A model generated the notes under the pieces. It worked only from the letters and a program-made list of their open reading frames with translations. It searched no databases and was not told the origin of the DNA. Shown here in pieces: positions 48,161 through 59,539 of a stretch of 64,000 bases of DNA. Origin of the DNA: Azadirachta indica (lineage: Eukaryota; Streptophyta; Magnoliopsida; Sapindales; Meliaceae); assembly GCA_022749755.1 (NCBI GenBank), contig CM040441.1, positions 6,246,890-6,310,889 on the forward strand, read 5' to 3'. How positions within the stretch are numbered: the first letter of the stretch is position 1; each line of letters starts with the position of its first letter. Position numbers and translations under genes: made by a program.

Positions 48161-50189
48161 GTATTGATTTTTTAATTACTAGGATAGAACAATGTACAGT
48201 TAAATTCACGAGTTAATTAAAATTAATTGGTTTAATTTTTCATGGTTATACAAATTCATCCCAAGGGACATGGAGAAGGAACATACAGTGCAACAAAGCC
48301 GTCTTGTTTGAAGAGCATGATTTCATCAAAAATGGGAAAATAAGATTGCTTAATCGTGGGATTTCAAGAGTTTGTGCTGGTGAAACACGAACAAATGATG
48401 AAGACAATGGTATTAATCAAGATGGTTAGGAGGTTTCTTCAAATACTTTGGGGACGGGTGCTTTTACTGATTCAACCAAAGAGATAGACAACTAGGGTTT
48501 ATCATTACTAGGAGATGTCATTCAGCCCAAAATACTACAAAGAAGGCTTCCTTGCCGCAAAAGGAATAAGTTTCAATGGAAGTATTCTTTTTGACTGTTA
48601 GGAGTATTGGTATGGAACTTTCATGTCTCTACAAGTCTAATTCTCCAAATTTTCTCTATATTGCTTAACCAATGGTGTATTTGGACGCTTTTCCTCCTAT
48701 GTTCTGGCATTCTCGTCATCTCCGATTTCTTGTCCATAACATTAGTCTCCTAAGTTTGTCTACGCTTTGACCTCTTTACGCCATCACAGAACTCTCTAGC
48801 ATGATCTTTTAGGATTGTTAATATTCCTTCCTTGGCTTATTCTTGGGGTTTCAACTTAGTTTTAGGAGCTCATAAAAAGTTGGGTGGTAATTAGTAATCC
48901 TAATTTATCTTCATGTGCAGGATTTTGGTGCTTTTATTGATAGTTGTAACTTGGTTCATGTAAATTATTTAGTGCAAGATATCCTTGGTTCAATAAAAGA
49001 CAACTAGATAACTATATGAAACTTCGACTGGATACATCTTTGTATTCTAATATTGCCTAAAGCATTCAACAAAGATTTTAATAGTATTCATAATGAAATA
49101 AACAATGACAGAAATAGGGATCAACACGATCATGGCAATCGGTGGCAATGTGACAAATAGCTAAAGTGAAGTGGCAATGGGTAAAAATGTAATTGCATCA
49201 TAATCCCTAGTGTACTAATTATAAGTTGTCCTATGCTAAACAAAATGAACTGTTCAATCACCGCCCTAAAAATCCATCTAAAATTCTTGCAATTGTTGTG
49301 CATATAATCAACAGTAGCTAATTCTATGGCTGCATTGTACTGTTTTCTTTCTCTTCTATTGTGAGTTGGCAATTGTGAGGCTCTATAGCTTGGGTTAGGT
49401 GAGTGTTGGGCTCTTGGACTTCTCTTAGGTGTTTGCTTGACCCCAATGCCATAGACGCCCATTTCTTTTAGCATAGACATCAAATAGAAAAGCTCGAAGA
49501 AAATCATAAAAAAACCCATGAAAAAATTTACGTATTTATATTTATGTTAGTTTTATAATCAAATTATTTATAAATTGAAATTCGTTATTTTTTTCGCAGA
49601 TTTATATTTATGTTTCATATATTTTCATGAAGCAAACTGTGCATAAAATATTAGTATAGAAATTTTATTTAACTAATGTGCATAATTATTACATTTAAAA
49701 TAAATTCATATACAAAACTGTTCACTTGCGACCCTTGCTTGCTTTGTATTTTACAGTCAATTGCTTTTTGCCCTTTCTTTTTCATGATTGCAGTAAGGAC
49801 CTGTGTGTGTATTTTACATCTGTTCTTTAAATTATTCCTTTCATATTATCATATTGTGTTTTGTTCAGATAATATGTTTTAACTAGATAAGGTTCCATTT
49901 GGCTCTACAAATTTTTAAAATCAAATGTACAGCTGTGGGAAACAAGGTCTTAATTCTGGTATAAATGGAAGATGAATTTGTGCTCTTAGATAACATTCTC
50001 ACTCGCAATGCACGTATATTTTGCGTGGAAAGCAACCTGGTTTCCCAGATTTCCCGGCAGGTTAATTGCAACTTGAATTGCAGATTTCATTGGCACAGCG
50101 ACTCAACAGAAGTTTTCTATCCTGTACTCTTCGAAAACCATACGAAGAACTAAAACCTCTGCCAATTAACCTGCTAATTAGTCAGCTTA
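48161..50189. other. degenerate coding-like and intergenic DNA, unassigned
   Basis: 48250-48600 carries broken frames (EHDFIKNGKIRLLNRG and SFSPKYYKEGFLAAKGISF among them) interrupted by stops. I cannot assign them; a retroelement or a decayed gene is possible. A 129-codon minus-strand frame at 49130-49519 (hydrophobic ends, KRSPRAQHSPNPSYRAS in the middle) has no family resemblance I can name. No complete gene is supported. Confidence 0.35.
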
Positions 50190-50545
50190 ATTAATGGGCA
50201 ATTGTTGCGTGGAGTATGTTATTGTAATAAGATCGAAGCTGACCACACTAGTTACTGCTCTAGTTCTATCATCTATTTTTTCTTGTAGGAGACTGCTCTA
50301 TCTTAATGAACAAAAACAAATTCCAGATCTGAAACTTCACAGTAAACCGGAGTGGAATGGGCAGATTTGGGCGGATACCAGAAACGAAATTGGGCTTGGG
50401 CTTAAGATGTCCATTTATACGTGTGAATACACAAGAGGACAACACCCATTCAAGAACGTGTGTGTGTGTATATAATTAACAGGGCAATGCTCCCATGCGG
50501 AGAAAGTCCTCGTTATTTGGCCTCAATAATTTTAATCCTCCGTCA
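50190..50545. repeat. left copy of the direct repeat flanking the protease gene
   Basis: Shares AATGAACAAAAACAAATTCC, GGAATGGGCAGATTTGGGC, ATTTATACGTGTGAATACA, CCCATTCAAGAACGTGTGTG and GTTATTTGGCCTC, in the same order and orientation, with 53640-54000. A 93-codon plus-strand frame (50194-50475) crosses it, but the other copy has indels in that frame, so I do not call a gene. Confidence 0.75.
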
Positions 50546-52119
50546 ATCAAGCAGCTAAATTAATAATGTTAATCACTGGGGATTGCTGCCAATGCTTTTA
50601 ACGCCAGGTTATGTTCTCATTAGCATATCGCTGCTGTTGACTTACCGTGAGTATTAACGAGTCTTCAGTCTGTTTCTATTATAGTTTTTGCAGCAAATAT
50701 CTTTGGTGTTTTTAAAAATTATTACTTTGGTGCTTAATGTTTAAGATAATCATATATTATCGTGATTAAACATATGTTAAATTATTTTTTATTTGTTCGT
50801 GTAAGAAAGAGATAAATAATTTTATATATATATATGTTAATAAATTTATTATTAATATTGTTAATAAATTTTTGTGTTGTAAAATTTGCATCTTGTAATA
50901 CATCAACGGTCATAGAAAAGAAAATTTATGTATACATCAAGAAAATTGTATATCTTAATCACTTGAAGTTAGATTGAAGCCAATTGAACAAGAAATAAAG
51001 AGTCAAAAGGTCAACGTATGTGATTGTTTTTTCTAGAGTTACGGCCTTCATTCACAACACTGGTGATGACGTTCCATTCCGTTATCTATATATATATATA
51101 TATATATAGCTTTGTAATTTAAGAAAAAATAAATAAAGTATTCCTGATACAATTAATACTTGCTATTAGTTGAGGCTTGATATATAGTTACTCAATTTCA
51201 TTTATTGCCTACAAAAATAGTAGGGGTTATTTTTTTTTTTTTATTTGGGTTTGATTTATGAAGTATATATTTATTAGTTAAATTATAATTACCATTTACA
51301 AATTTTTGATTAATCAAAATGTGAACTTGATGCATCAAAAAATCTTTAATAGTAGAAGCTTAATGAATAAAGAAAGTGAATTGTCTTTTCTAATATCTTC
51401 AGAAAAGATGACAGGATAGTTGACAAAGTACGTAACAAACTTGAGAACATTTTTTAGCTGTATCACTTAGCAGAGTGATCCTCCCCAAGTTTCTATTTAA
51501 TTTTTTCTCACCTCTCTTGGGGCTTAGTTAATTAATTAAAAATAAAAAATAGAAGCTCGATAAATAATTTTATTGTTCTAAAATATCAAAGTGGCATTTC
51601 CTTTTAATTTTACGTATGTGAAATCTTAGTAGACTCGAATCTTACAAAATTCCAAAAATATTATTTGTTTGTGTATACTTGAGCTTCAAATGACAAGCAA
51701 CTCTGAGTCTACCAACTTAAAAGCTACTATTGTTCGATACATATGCTAGCTGCAAATATAATTAATATATATATATATATATATATAGATATAAGGTAAA
51801 TGACAAACAAATGAAATAAAACCGAACTTATATTTCAAACAAGATATACGATGACGCCCATTTAAATACTGGCATCTAGGTAAAAATTTCCATGCAATAC
51901 TACAAAATCAAAAAGAATATGACCTTGAGAGAACCACTGAAGTACATATATATCATAATATTGAAAGTCCTTGAACGAAAATAAAACATGTGATAGTGGC
52001 TTTTTAAAGCAAAAAGCACTTTAGGAAATTAAAGAAATTAAAAAAGGAACTTATTGGTAAACATTCATAAGCATGCATGATGCATGGACGTATATCTTTT
52101 GGAATCAATTCATTAATAC
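50546..52119. other. 3' flank of the protease gene and AT-rich DNA
   Basis: No gene seen. (TA)n tracts lie at 51086-51108 and 51763-51787. The last few hundred bases presumably hold the 3' untranslated region of the minus-strand protease. Confidence 0.5.
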
Positions 52120-53267
52120 TCATGCAACTGGATAGGAAGATTTAGTGGCAATGCCGCAGAGGCCTTCGGGAACACCAGCATCTCTCTGAACTCTCATATA
52201 GCCATTCTCACCCCAAGTCTCGCCCCACGAATTTTTAATTAACCAGTAATTCATCCCATCTTCAGACTTTCCGTACCCTATGAGAGTAACGGCATGATCA
52301 CACTGAGTCCCACATTGTCCATTGAAAACACCACTTTGGTAGTTTTGGAAGTCTTGTCCACCGCCTTCGATACAAACAGATACTGGATGCATGCTTACAG
52401 CATTCAGTAGTGCTTGTTCGTCATTCGCTGGTAAATCTTCAAATTTGCTGATTCGGGCCGCCGCCATGGCTGCCTTTTGTGCATCGCAAGTTCCTTGCAT
52501 TTCTTGGTACGGGTAATCTGTTTCGGTGGCTATACCCTTGTTGTCAATAATATATTGGAAGGCATTATCCATGAAACCCCCATTGCATCCTTGGTTACCG
52601 TAACTAGTGGAGCAATCTACTAATTGTTGCTCTGAAAGTGGAATCAGTTTTCCCGTATTAATTTGAATCATTCCTTCCAAGGCTCCCACTGTTGAAAATG
52701 CCCAGCAGCATCCTACGTAGAAATGATTAATTAAATAAGTTAGAGAAAAAAAAAATTGAAAAGTTAAATAGCATTAATTAATTAGTAAAGTCATATAATT
52801 AATTAGAAGCATATAAAACTTGCTCACTTACCACAACTGCCTTGCTGCTTAATACCGGTAACAGCTCCTTCATCTCTCCAATCCTTGCTAGTAGGAACAT
52901 CAGTCAGGTTTTCATACCTGAATGACGTTGTGGATGGTCGTGAGTTGCTCGGCATCTTGTATCCTGTATATAAAGCACGAAATTCATCATTAGTTAAATC
53001 TGAAAACTCATTTACGCCTAACTTGTATGTCCGATTTCCTTCCTTATTGGCTTTCTCAATGTATTCAAGATTTTGTTTGAATATATTAAGACGCATTTGC
53101 TTCTCTGTCTCGTCCTGGTAAGTGCGTCCATACTCAGTCATCCATTGCTCATATTTGTCAACAAAGGATAACTCTTGCAATGTGCGCGAGAAAACATGAG
53201 ATGCACAAGTCACCAGAATGATCAACATCATAGGAAAGAGAAAGGCTTTCTCAAGTCTTGAAGCCAT
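52120..53267 (-). CDS. SAG12-like papain-family cysteine protease (C1A)
   Basis: Two exons on the minus strand, 53267-52832 and 52712-52120, joined by a GT-AG intron inside the active-site glycine codon, give 342 residues, the usual length for SAG12-type enzymes. There is an N-terminal hydrophobic signal (to about residue 28), an I29 propeptide with a perfect ERFNIN pattern (EKQMRLNIFKQNLEYIEKAN) and a mature protease from about residue 125. Catalytic residues are present: Gln142, Cys148 in GSCGCCWAFS, His285 in CDHAVTLIGYG and Asn306 in KNSWGETWG. There is no granulin domain. It should be secreted to vacuole or apoplast and degrade proteins during senescence, remobilisation or defence. I chose the ATG at 53267 rather than the in-frame one at 53348 because it gives a normal signal peptide and leaves room for a TATA box. 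No lesions seen. Confidence 0.95.
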
Positions 53268-53358
53268 TGATATTTTGCAAGTGGGACAAGGTTGTTCGTA
53301 GCTTCCTTGGGTTTTAGTAAATTTGTAAGCAATGCAGAAGTGAAGCACACAACGTAGC

Positions 53359-53366
53359 TATATATA
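53359..53366 (-). promoter_or_regulatory. TATA box of the cysteine protease gene
   Basis: CTATATATAG (palindromic) lies 92 bases upstream of the protease start codon and is the only strong TATA motif in that flank. Confidence 0.65.
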
Positions 53367-53639
53367 GAAAGATGGATTCGTTGTTTTGAACAATGCATGC
53401 GTGGAACATCCTCAATTTTTCATGCAGCTAGGCGCCCATTGCGTTGACGTCTCGGGTCATGCCTCATACTTCATGTACAATTTGAAGTCAATCAAACACG
53501 CGTAACCGGACTGGAACACAATTATCTCCGCGATAGCAGCTGCTCGTGTCTTTTCTATGGAATGATGGTCAATATCACATACACAATCATCCATTGGGTA
53601 ATGAATTCTTTTATTATTGATTATCTCTGTTTGAGTTAA

Positions 53640-54000
53640 TAAGATCGATGCTGATGACTAGTTTGTTGCTATTCTAGTTCTTCTATCATCTTCTTTTCTT
53701 AGTTTCTTCTCTGCTAAGTTGTCTTGGTTATGCCAGATGGAGTTCCCTTGTTGGAGAGTGCTCTTGTCTTAATGAACAAAAACAGATTCCAGAGCTGAAA
53801 CTTCACAGCAATCGAGGTGGAATGGGCAGATTTGGGCTGATTCCAGCAGTGAAATTGGGCTCATACCCTCAATGAAATTGGGCTTGGGCTGAAGATAGCC
53901 ATTTATACGTGTGAATACATAAGAAGACAATACCCATTCAAGAACGTGTGTGTGCTCCCATGGAGAAAAAATCCTTGTTATTTGGCCTCTTTCGAATAGA
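53640..54000. repeat. right copy of the direct repeat flanking the protease gene
   Basis: Counterpart of 50190-50545, about 3.45 kb away in the same orientation. Relative to the left copy it has about 60 extra bases near 53700-53760 and a short internal duplication around GAAATTGGGCT (53849 and 53875). It lies upstream of the protease promoter. Confidence 0.75.
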
Positions 54001-54614
54001 TTTCTTTGCTTGATAAGTGGACTCAAATCTGTATGATCTTCTTAATTAATTCATTCACGTGATGAGTTGGTAGCTTAGCATCTTAGTGACTGACACACCT
54101 TATGTAATCCCCGTCTATCGTTCTTATCTAGCAAGATGGCATCCTGGGACAAAATCCGTCATTCCATCATTCATCTGAAGATTCAAATCTGTCAATCAAA
54201 TTCTGCTGAGCTTCTCAAATTTGCAAAGCTTTTACTATTTGATAAGCTATGAGATCGAGTTCAAGATAGAAATACACATGATGGATTTGTTAAAATTATA
54301 ATGTTAGATTGCAAAATTATTTAACATTGTTAAAATTATAATGTTCATTTGCAAAATCATCCTATCCCTATATGATCTTTACTTTTCCATTGCCAGGGAT
54401 TAATTTATAACATTTATTAGTTATTTGTGTTCCTTTTAATATTATAAATTAAATATACGACCTATTGATATTATATAAAATTTTTACCGAAAGTCAAAAA
54501 AATCTTGATTGAATCTATCTTGGAGTCACAAGCAAAAATATGCACCTAATTCGAGTGAAATCTGCTTTCTAAAATTTACTAAGAGTAAAGAGCCTTGATT
54601 GGATCTATTCTTGC
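54001..54614. other. intergenic DNA
   Basis: No gene recognised; AT-rich with no clear repeat. Confidence 0.5.
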
Positions 54615-54731
54615 AGCATCGTTCGTCGATCATAGTCCGTGCTTCTTCAAGAAGCGTTCAAAATTTGCTGCTTACTTTGGCTGTTTATTCCGGCGTCTGC
54701 AAGCACCAAGCGCTGCCGTTTCGATATCCAG

Positions 54732-55834
54732 GTACAAACAGACGAAAGAAATACTTTTTAAAAAAAATCCAAACTATATTATTTCCTATAAGTCCCTCCA
54801 GTTTAGTGAAATATTATTTCAATTCACTGCACTTACTAATTTTCATTAGTAATTTATTCTGTTAATCATTATAATTGATTATTCGAAATTATCATGGTCT
54901 AACAAGGATGTTGTGAACAGTTGCAACTTAATTTTGAAATTCTGTTGGTAAAAATTAAAAATTACTTTAATGCACATGAAAAATTGTAGAGACTTTTTGA
55001 TATTAACCAAAAGCATAAGAATTTAAAATTAATATTGAAAGTATTAAAGAGTTATATTAGCAATTTATAACTTTTCCTTAATTAATGTAACCATATGTTT
55101 TGGATTGAAGTGTTTTGATTTTAAAGTTGCAGTTCTTATACAATAAATGTATTATATGTCACATATTACTAAAAAAAATGAGTGGATTCAACTAAAAATT
55201 AATGTGTCAAGCAATTTCTTCTACTTTACTGTCAAAATTAAATTAAAGCCGGTAGTATTAAATATGTCCTAATTTGTCACCTAAAAGCCAATAGTATTAA
55301 ATATGCCTTAACATATTACCTAACATATGGTTGAGTGGTAGGACTCAGTGTCCTCCAAATAGAGGGTATTAGTTTATGTCCTATGCTACATAGTGTGTGG
55401 GACTCTCTCAGAAAAAGTAGAAATCTCACCATTTATGTTAATAAATTTGAAGGCACACTATAACAGTGTTCATTTATATTCTCCAACATATTTCTTCTGT
55501 ATTTATTTAAATTCTCAGTATTCACTTGGATTCTCTTAATATATTTCTAATTTAATATTATCATATTTATATGAGAACATTTTTGGGATGTATCATAACA
55601 TTGTTTATGTAATAATATCATATTTAAGTGAATGAGCTTTTAGGGTGTACCATAATAATGTTCGTTTAAATTACCAACATTTGTGGTTAATATTATCAAA
55701 TTTATGTAAATGGATTTTAGGGTGCACCATGATAATGTACATTTAAATTCTCAACATTTCTAATGTAATATTATCAAATTTATATGAGGGATTTTTATAG
55801 TGCTGTAATTTCAACTTCTAAATCTATTCAACAG
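54732..55834 (+). other. intron-like insert in the reductase pseudogene
   Basis: Begins GTACAAAC after CCAG and ends TTCAACAG. Removing it restores CCA GGT AAC (PGN), the expected family reading. It holds a SINE-like head at 55328-55381 and an imperfect minisatellite at about 55450-55800 (theme TTAGGGTGCACCATGATAATG, unit about 77 bp between 55641 and 55718). It may be a genuine intron enlarged by repeats. Confidence 0.6.
55328..55381 (+). repeat. SINE-like A/B boxes in the reductase insert (candidate)
   Basis: TGGTTGAGTGG at 55328 is a full match to the A-box pattern. AGTTTATGTCC at 55371 is an 8/11 match to the B box. The spacing is like the other two candidates in the window. Confidence 0.3.
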
Positions 55835-56308
55835 GTAACAAATACACGTGGGAGCATTTTTTTGACATGTTGGACGCTGGAGTGTTAGCAGAGTGTTAGC
55901 AGAGCAACAGATTTAGGCAGCAGTAACCGATAAGGCTAAGAACCAAGCTTTCAACTGCACAAATGGCGATGTTTTCACATGGAAAAGCATATGGAAACTA
56001 TTGTCCAAAATCTTCGGCATTGAATTTGTGCCGTTTGATGAGAAAGAAGAGTTTGATTGGTTGGACATGATGAAAAATAAGGGAGATATATATATCTAGG
56101 ACGAGATTGTTCAAAAACACTAATTGTACAAGACGAAATGGAGGAAACAACTTGCTTTGATGCAGTGAAAACAGTATTGAACAATGAATTTCAGCACTTG
56201 AGCAGCATGAACAAGATTAGGGAATTTGGGTTCTTTGGGTTTGTTGACACTATGAAGAGTATTCAAACATGGGTGCAAAGATTAAGAGACATGAAAATCA
56301 TACCATGA

Positions 56309-57632
56309 TCAATAAGATAAAGATGGATTGACTATAATATATCTTATGTATTGTCATATACTTTTTTTTTTTAAATTTTACGTTAAATGTTTCAATTTTT
56401 GCATCAAAAGTTTGAATTTTGAAGTTTAAAAATTTACATTAACTTTTTTTTATGTTCAAAATTTTCAGTTTTTTATTTTTATGTTAGAAAAATGAATGTC
56501 ACGATACATTCAATATATTGTAGCCAAGTAAATCATTTTCTTTAAATTCAGTCCAAGTCCTTTTTTTAATTGTCTCATCAAAGTCCAGGACTAAAATATA
56601 CTATCTACAATTCAACTATTCGTCAATTTGATTTAAATTTCAATTAATATAGAATCTTTTCATCCCTAGTTTAAGATTTAAATTTTTTATTATTTTTCAT
56701 GTTCTAATTGTTAAATCTTTCATTTTTAAAATTAAGAACTAATAAATAATAAGATGATTTTTATGCACACAAATAATTCACGTAAATAAAATTCTAATAA
56801 AGAATCGTCCATGAAATTTGGTTAAAATGTTCTTATTTTTCATATAATTTATTTGATCTCAGTTTACTTTTCCAAACATAGATAAATTATGTCATTAAAA
56901 TTTAGGGACTTAAATATTATTACTTTATTAAATTTATGAAATAGAAAGGAGAAGAAAATGATCAAACATAAAAAAGACAAACCCTAAATTGAATCAGGGT
57001 TTATTTATTATTCTCATTATTATTTGTGCTTAATTTAATCTATGTTTATACATGTGTGAACTGGGCTGAATGACATTTCACTTCCTAATTAAAAAGAAAA
57101 AAAATAGTAGAGCTATTCAGCTCAATGTCTTGCGTTTATTTATTTATTTTGTTGGAGTATTTTATTCGCTCAATTCATCTATTAATGATAATTAAATTAT
57201 TTATTTTATGTGTCTTAATTGTCTATTTCAGCTACATTGTTAATTAAAAAGTAATTTTTTTTTGTTTAAATGATAAAAATCCGAATACGCTAATTAAATT
57301 ATTTCTAAGAATTATCCTTAATTAATTTATATAAAAATTAACATTAAAATAGTTTTTGTTTATGTGTATGAGTGAAAGTTATTTTATTGATAATTTTTAT
57401 AATGATTTTGTTATTTATTTCACCTTTAAAAATTATAAGAGTAAAAATATAAAAGTATTGATTTTCAAATATTTTATAATTTAAAAAAACAAACAATTTA
57501 ATATTTATATTCAAATTTCAAACAAAAAAATAAATAAACCATTCAAATTTAGATATTCAAAAAAATTAATTTAGTATTGAGACAAAAAAAAATACTACCA
57601 CCGTCTTACTAATCTATGAATTTATAATTTTA
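56309..57632. other. AT-rich intergenic DNA, no gene seen
   Basis: Scanned on both strands; only short chance frames and A/T tracts. Confidence 0.5.
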
Positions 57633-58122
57633 AAGTAGGTTATGCAAACCGATCTAACTAAACTGAATCATTCGGTTTAGTTCAAGTTTGTAAAATAAGT
57701 TGAGTTTTATTCGATTTTAATCTATTTGGTTCAGTTCGGTTCGCTTAAAATCAAATCTGAACAAAAAAGTAGAATCAAACTTAGAGGAAAACGATATTTT
57801 CATATAAGCCTTAAAATTTATAAAAATTATAAATAAAGACAAAATTTAAATAATTTTACAAAAACTTACTTAAAAATGAATTTTTTCATAAATTTTACAA
57901 AATTTCTCTATATTATAGTTTTTTCATAAAGAATTTATATAAAATAACCCTTAAAAAAATAAATTAAAACTTATGAGGAGACTAGAATCAAACTATGGCA
58001 CTAAATCGAACCAAATTAGTTCACATTCGATTTGATTTCATAGTTCAATTCGCTTCTTAAAAATTGAACTCTACTTTGATTCGAGTCGGTTTTTAAAGAA
58101 ACCCAAATTTGTCCACCTTGTA
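57633..58122. mobile_element. hAT-like MITE (probable, ends not sharp)
   Basis: The left part has AAACCGATC, ATTCGGTTTAGTTC and TTTGGTTCAGTTCGGTTCGC. The right part has complementary motifs AATCGAACCAAATTAG, TCAATTCGC and GATTCGAGTCGG. This is the inverted pattern of plant hAT MITEs and resembles the interior of the element at 20036. It ends near CAAATTTGTCCACCTTGTA. No target-site duplication found. Confidence 0.5.
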
Positions 58123-59539
58123 TAGCTTTTAGGAAAAGTTTTTTAATAAAAATTTATTAACCATTTAGATATCATAAATAGCTTTTAAGAAATTCTGAAT
58201 AATTACTTTAGTTGGCAAGTTTTTAATGTTCTATTTTACGGAAATAATAAAAAATTTTTAAAACAAAATAAAAGTATAATTTTATCTTTTAAAAAATTAA
58301 GCTGTAATACCAAAAAACTAAATTTTGAGTTTCTTCTAGTAGAAGGAAAGCAGTTTTTTTAATTCTCAAAACTCTTTTTTAATGTTAACAAATTACATCT
58401 AAAAATTTTTAAAAAAATTATTATTATAAAATTTTTTTCACTAATAAAAAAGTCAGACTAAATAAATATTTAATGTCATTGTCTTTATTAATTACTTGTG
58501 ACAGTGATAGATACTAATGAAAATCAATCCAGCTTCTTTACCATTATCTTCCACCATCTTCCCCTTTAGATTATTTATGGCTTTGAATTATGGCCGCATG
58601 TTTAATTAACATTGTAAAAACTACCTAAAAATCTTAAGAAGAAACACTGGTGTGAATGAGAAGTTATCTTTATGTGTATAACACTTGTACGTAGCAACTT
58701 TTGCTGATTGAAAAGTAATTTTAAATTATTAAATTATTAATAAAAGATAATCATATATATTTATATTTTTATTTCATGTTGGCTATTTCAAGTTTCTCAC
58801 TACTTGAAAATTTTGAATTATTAAAACTTTTTATCCTAATTAAAGTTTTTATTTAGAAATTTTGAATTGAATTGTCATTTTCTATTTCATCAATTAATAA
58901 AATTCTCTCAAAAACTTTTATCTCTTTTACATTTGGCCACATTAGAAGAAATGTTTCACAGTGTTATAATTAATCAAGTATGGAAATTAACAATGAAGAA
59001 AATGTAAGAGATGGTTGAAAATATTATAATTAATCAAGTAAGAAAACTAACAATTTAACAATGAAAATTATGATGGAAAAAGTGGTTCTTGTAGTCTATT
59101 GAATTCTAAAATACATCATTTTAATTAAAGAGATCTGAGGCTTATAAACTAGTCTAATCTTATTCTCATCCATGATGTAGGACGCTACATTCACCGTCAT
59201 TTAGCTTTCATTCATCATTTTCTAGCTTTTATTTGAAGTTAATGCAAAATTCGGTATATCAATTGACTAACGAACAATTATTAAAGGTTGAAAAATAATA
59301 AAAATAGCAAGGATGCCATTGGCGAATGTTCTTTAATGCGCAAGTCAAATTTAATGCTATCGGAGAAAAATATTCCCCATTGGTTTGAATGCAAAATTTG
59401 AAATCAAAGAAAAAAAAAATTCATTCTTCTTATTTTTAAGAGAGGGTTATTTATCTAATTCTAATTGGCTTTGTAGTTTATGTAGGTGCCATTGCTACAA
59501 TTGGTGCCACCACTTTTCCATGTGATTACCCCACTCAAC
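58123..59539. other. AT-rich intergenic DNA, no gene seen
   Basis: Contains a small local duplication (TATAATTAATCAAGTA at about 58966 and 59026) and nothing else I recognise. Confidence 0.5.

Larger units (their letters stand above)
54615..56308 (+). pseudogene. progesterone 5-beta-reductase / iridoid synthase-like (PRISE) pseudogene, 5'-truncated
   Basis: 54615-54731 encodes a stretch like RSSIIVRASSRSVQNLLL then LAVYSGVCKHQALPFRYPG. 55835-56308 continues with GNKYTWEHFFDMLDAGVLAE, TDKAKNQAFNCTNGDVFTWK, IFGIEFVPFDEKEEFDWLDM, NNEFQHLSSMN, REFGFFGFVDTMKSI and the family C-terminus RLRDMKIIP plus stop. These NADPH-dependent short-chain reductases reduce enone C=C bonds. The N-terminal half with the nucleotide-binding fold is missing. 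Further lesions are an 11-bp tandem duplication (TGTTAGCAGAG, about 55888), TGG to TAG in the IWAAVTDKA motif (55916 area) and frameshifts near 56093-56140. The two parts are separated by a 1.1-kb GT-AG insert that joins the codons exactly. Confidence 0.85.

Noticed and set aside
50194..50475. 93-codon plus-strand frame as a small gene
   Set aside because: The paralogous block at 53640-54000 breaks this frame with indels and extra sequence, so there is no sign of coding constraint.
54599..54865. 88-codon frame starting MDLFLQH as an intact small gene
   Set aside because: It reads through the reductase exon into the intron-like insert; the homology stops at the GT splice site.
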